Shown: one piece after another, positions 15,786 through 22,347 of the stretch
Position numbering within the stretch: the first letter of the stretch is position 1
Layout: each line of letters begins with the position of its first letter
Assembly: GCA_041751875.1 (NCBI GenBank)
Contig: JBGSIC010000020.1
Coordinates: 1-22,347, forward strand
Origin: JBGSIC01 sp041751875
GTDB lineage: Bacteria > Bdellovibrionota > FAC87 > UBA2466 > JACKAF01
Length of the DNA stretch: 22,347 nt
Reading direction: 5' to 3'
Notes under the pieces: model-generated
Databases searched by the model: none
Told to the model about the DNA's origin: nothing
What the model saw: the letters and a program-made list of their open reading frames with translations, nothing else
Program-made: the position numbers and the translations under genes

Positions 15786-16517
15786 TTAGGGTGATCCTTG
15801 CATATAGAATGCAAACGCCTTTTCCACATCCCCGTGCCTCTCCGCAAGCACGCTGGTTTTTTCCGCGCAAACTAGTTTACCTTGCTTCAAAATTCCTATT
15901 TCGGTGCACGACTTTTCTACTTCCGCCAAGATATGCGAACTGAAGAGAAGAGTTCCCCCCTGCGCCACATAGTCGCGAATCTTATCGCGAAGCTTTATGA
16001 TAAAAAGAGGATCAAGGCCGTTGAGTGGCTCATCGAGAACAAGCAGTTTCGGTTTTCCACAAAAGGCGGATGCCAGTATCAACTTTCGTCGCATCCCCTT
16101 AGAGAACTCTCCGACTCTTTTTCCAGGGGGTAACTCGAAACTTGCTTGAAGTTCTTCTACTTCCTTTGTGCGCGCTCGCTTGTCTTTGATCCGAAAGGCG
16201 GCAACAAAATCCAAGTACTCCTGCGCCGAAAGATAATCCGGAGCGCTTGCTTCCTCGGGGGCAAACCCCATTTGCTCAAGCGCCTTGATGCTACCAGGAC
16301 GGCCTCCTAGTACGCTCACGGTTCCCTTGCGGGGGCGAAGCATCCCTAAAATTAAGCGCAGTGTGCTGGTCTTACCCGCCCCATTGGGGCCAAGAAGCGC
16401 GAAACTCGTGCCTTGTTCGATCTTAAGGTTTAGCTCGTGAACAGCGACAAAGCCACGTAGCCCGTATCGGACTTCAACGGCTTGGAGATGAACAAGAGGG
16501 GAGGTGTTTGCGTTCAT
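15786..16517 (-). CDS. ABC transporter ATP-binding protein
   Basis: A 243-residue nucleotide-binding subunit. Visible motifs are Walker A GPNGAGKTS at 43-51, a Q-loop region with Glu (GFAPEE, 84-89) in place of the usual Gln, the signature FSKGMRRK at 138-145, Walker B LLVLDEP at 158-164, D-loop GLD, and H-loop SSH with His195. The FSKGM signature and Glu at the Q-loop are typical of the ATPases that pair with ABC-2 permeases (drug, Na+ or polysaccharide/antibiotic export types), which matches the next gene. Its start codon follows the lepB stop directly. ATPase and permease form one export module. Confidence 0.93.
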   Translation of the reverse strand: MNANTSPLVHLQAVEVRYGLRGFVAVHELNLKIEQGTSFALLGPNGAGKTSTLRLILGMLRPRKGTVSVLGGRPGSIKALEQMGFAPEEASAPDYLSAQEYLDFVAAFRIKDKRARTKEVEELQASFELPPGKRVGEFSKGMRRKLILASAFCGKPKLLVLDEPLNGLDPLFIIKLRDKIRDYVAQGGTLLFSSHILAEVEKSCTEIGILKQGKLVCAEKTSVLAERHGDVEKAFAFYMQGSP

Positions 16518-17276
16518 TTAGCGTATCACCATACCAGTGCGATTCCAGCGAATCTTGCTCAAGTTGCCCCAATCACCTTCTTGATCTAACGAGAGCCAAA
16601 TAATCTGCGCGAGTCCTTTAATATCGGCTCGCTGAACCGATCCCCAGGAGCGCGAATCGTAAGAGTCGTCGCGATTATCGCCAACCATAAAGTATTGATC
16701 ATCGGGAACGATGGTTTCTTGGCTGATGCGCAGTAGCTCGTGGTGTTTCTTTTTTGAGTAGCGAACGTAGTAACTTTTGCCGTTAAAAGTTTCGCGATAG
16801 ACGTCAAGGTCGGGCTTACCTTCCCCGTTGATTGAAGCGATCACTGCGGGATCTTCGACAAGCTCCCTGGGAACGACTTCCCCATTCACGAGAATTTCTT
16901 TGTCTTTAAACTCTATTTTATCGCCCGGTATCGCCATCACGCGCTTGATGTAATGCAAAGATTTGTCCTTGGGGAACAAAAACACCACCACATCACCCCG
17001 ACTAGGCCCACCCCAGGAGACTAACTGCCAAGGAGTGAACGGAATGGAAAGGCCAAAATTGTATTTAGAAACAAAGATGTGATCCCCAATACGCAGCGTG
17101 GGAACCATGCTGCTCGTGGGAATACGAAAGGGTTCGAAAAGAATCGTGCGAACCAAAACGACAGCGACCACACAGATAGCTAAGGCTCGTATTAGGTCGC
17201 GCCGGCCTTCAATCTGCTCGTCAGATGGGGGAGACTTTTTGGCTTTCTTAGGTGTGTCGCTCTTTGCTGCTGCCAT
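16518..17276 (-). CDS. lepB: Signal peptidase I
   Basis: A 252-residue membrane-anchored protease that removes signal peptides from Sec/Tat-exported proteins on the periplasmic side. A Lys-rich cytoplasmic N-terminus precedes one helix (~29-47, IRALAICVVAVVLVRTILF). The serine-lysine dyad is complete: Ser56 in PTSSMVPTLRIGD and Lys111 in HYIKRVMAIPGD. The later box GDNRDDSYDSRSWG begins at 199. It does not process the T2SS pseudopilins, which need GspO/PilD, but it would mature the secreted substrates. The gene begins only about 70 bases after the rRNA terminator, and no clear Shine-Dalgarno precedes ATG 17276. The ABC ATPase gene follows with no gap. Confidence 0.95.
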   Translation of the reverse strand: MAAAKSDTPKKAKKSPPSDEQIEGRRDLIRALAICVVAVVLVRTILFEPFRIPTSSMVPTLRIGDHIFVSKYNFGLSIPFTPWQLVSWGGPSRGDVVVFLFPKDKSLHYIKRVMAIPGDKIEFKDKEILVNGEVVPRELVEDPAVIASINGEGKPDLDVYRETFNGKSYYVRYSKKKHHELLRISQETIVPDDQYFMVGDNRDDSYDSRSWGSVQRADIKGLAQIIWLSLDQEGDWGNLSKIRWNRTGMVIR

Positions 17277-17347
17277 CGGGTTTAATGATAAGAAAAACGG
17301 TCAGATAAGGCACTTAAAAAGGGAAGTGTCCTAAAACTAACCGGGCT

Positions 17348-17381
17348 AAAAAAAAGCCCAGATAACTTTCGTTATCCGGGC
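17348..17381 (-). terminator. Rho-independent terminator of the rRNA operon
   Basis: On the minus strand an 11-bp stem (GCCCGGATAAC with GTTATCTGGGC, one G-U pair) closes a GAAA tetraloop and is followed directly by eight T residues. It starts ten bases after the 5S gene ends. A stem of this strength with a T8 tail is a textbook intrinsic terminator for transcription coming from the rRNA genes. Confidence 0.93.
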
Positions 17382-17390
17382 CTAATTAAA

Positions 17391-17506
<116 letters not shown>

Positions 17507-17548
17507 AAGTGTCAAACTCTTCAAATATTCAGTTTTTCATATCCGTTC

Positions 17549-17592
17549 CTGGTGTCAGTCGCCTTCTCGCAAGAGGAGGTGACAAACACCAG
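17549..17592 (-). other. Long imperfect hairpin in the 23S-5S spacer
   Basis: On the minus strand CTGGTGT pairs with ACACCAG (7 bp). After a short TT/TG internal loop an 11-position stem follows (GTCACCTCCTC with GAGAAGGCGAC, two A-C mismatches) around a four-base TTGC loop. It lies between the 23S processing arm and the 5S gene. It could be a cleavage target for RNase III or RNase E during 5S release; this function is inferred from position only. Confidence 0.6.
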
Positions 17593-17613
17593 ACACCGGA
17601 TTTCTAAATCCAA

Positions 17614-17649
17614 TGACAATGCATAGGGTAAACTTATTATCAGATACTC
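17614..17649 (-). other. 3' arm of the 23S processing stalk
   Basis: Positions 17614-17632 are complementary to 20747-20766 upstream of the 23S gene: 19 pairs with one bulged T. Positions 17643-17649 (GAGTATC on the minus strand) pair with 20690-20696. In the precursor transcript these arms would form the double-stranded stalk that RNase III cuts to release 23S, as in other bacteria. Confidence 0.75.
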
Positions 17650-17666
17650 AACATTTAAAAAATGAG

Positions 17667-20670
<3,004 letters not shown>

Positions 20671-20689
20671 ACATGTTTTTATTAAAAGA

Positions 20690-20766
20690 GAGTATCCAAT
20701 TTACCAAACTCGTGTGACTCCCGAAGGAGTCCTACGAATATGGACATTTACCCTATGCAATTGTCA
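20690..20766 (-). other. 5' arm of the 23S processing stalk
   Basis: The outer segment 20747-20766 and inner segment 20690-20696 are complementary to matching segments 3' of the 23S gene (17614-17632 and 17643-17649). Between them lies a UUCG-capped hairpin. The match of about 26 bases in two blocks, in the correct order on both sides of a 3-kb gene, is strong evidence for a real stalk. Confidence 0.75.
20716..20731 (-). other. UUCG-capped hairpin in the 23S leader
   Basis: On the minus strand GACTCC, loop TTCG, GGAGTC: a perfect 6-bp stem with the extra-stable UUCG tetraloop. It sits between the two paired blocks of the processing stalk and would protrude from its 5' side. No T run follows, so it is not a terminator. 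Confidence 0.6.
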
Positions 20767-20773
20767 AAGACCA
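20762..20773 (-). promoter_or_regulatory. boxA-like antitermination element
   Basis: TGGTCTTTGACA on the minus strand resembles the rRNA boxA consensus TGCTCTTTAACA, at the expected place between the spacer tRNA and 23S. BoxA recruits NusB/S10 so that transcription passes the long untranslated genes. Its last bases also belong to the 23S stalk, so the two roles overlap. The identification is by resemblance and position. Confidence 0.55.
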
Positions 20774-20855
20774 ATGCGCGCTAGCTTGATCTCCAGTGGA
20801 GATTTCGCAGCGGGCGAAACTTTTTTACTACTAAGAATGTTTTTGGGATTCCTAG

Positions 20856-22347
<1,492 letters not shown>

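Noticed and set aside
15785..15847. Longer start for the ABC permease at 15847
   Set aside because: It overlaps the ATPase gene by 62 bases and adds a charged leader. ATG 15784, one base after the ATPase stop, has AAGGA upstream.
17311..17328. Small hairpin (CACTT/AAGTG arms) before lepB
   Set aside because: A 5-bp stem with an 8-base A/G loop is too weak to call a terminator or an operator.

Overview
The window looks like chromosomal DNA from a Gram-negative bacterium. It pairs a complete-looking run of type II secretion system (T2SS) genes on the + strand with a housekeeping and rRNA block on the - strand. A secretin, five prepilin-like genes and a GspN-type protein require a two-membrane envelope. 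The 16S fragment, the PilM-like form of GspL and the presence of gspN suggest a Bdellovibrionota or other former-Deltaproteobacteria lineage. That placement is an inference from memory of such sequences, not a database result.

Region 1 (1-11549, + strand) holds gspD (5' end cut by the window), gspE, gspF, gspG, gspH, gspI, gspJ, gspK, gspL, gspM and gspN in canonical order. Most neighbours overlap or lie within about 20 bases, so this is one polycistronic operon whose promoter, and probably gspC, lie upstream of the window. Together they encode the outer-membrane secretin (D), the cytoplasmic ATPase (E), the inner-membrane platform (F, L, M), the pseudopilus (G major; H, I, J, K minor) and the accessory protein N. 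The prepilin peptidase (GspO/PilD) is not in the window. Several subunits are longer than the classical family members, especially GspK, which ends in a cysteine-rich tail built from two similar units.

Region 2 (11551-17276, - strand), read in the direction of transcription, is lepB (signal peptidase I), an ABC-type ATPase, its ABC-2-like permease, two tandem DegT/DnrJ/EryC1-type PLP aminotransferases and an alpha/beta hydrolase. The first three genes are almost gapless and likely co-transcribed. A 49-bp interrupted palindrome separates them from the aminotransferases. The hydrolase converges on gspN with one base between their stop codons.

Region 3 (17348-22347, - strand) is a ribosomal RNA operon in the order 16S (5' end beyond the window), tRNA-Ile(GAU), 23S, 5S, rho-independent terminator. 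There is no tRNA-Ala in the 16S-23S spacer. Long complementary arms flank the 23S gene and would form its processing stalk; a boxA-like antitermination element overlaps the 5' arm. No insertion sequence, prophage, CRISPR array or integrase is visible, and no gene-free stretch exceeds about 190 bases. I found no clearly new system. The most distinctive features are the GspK tail, the palindrome ahead of the aminotransferases and the tandem aminotransferase pair.
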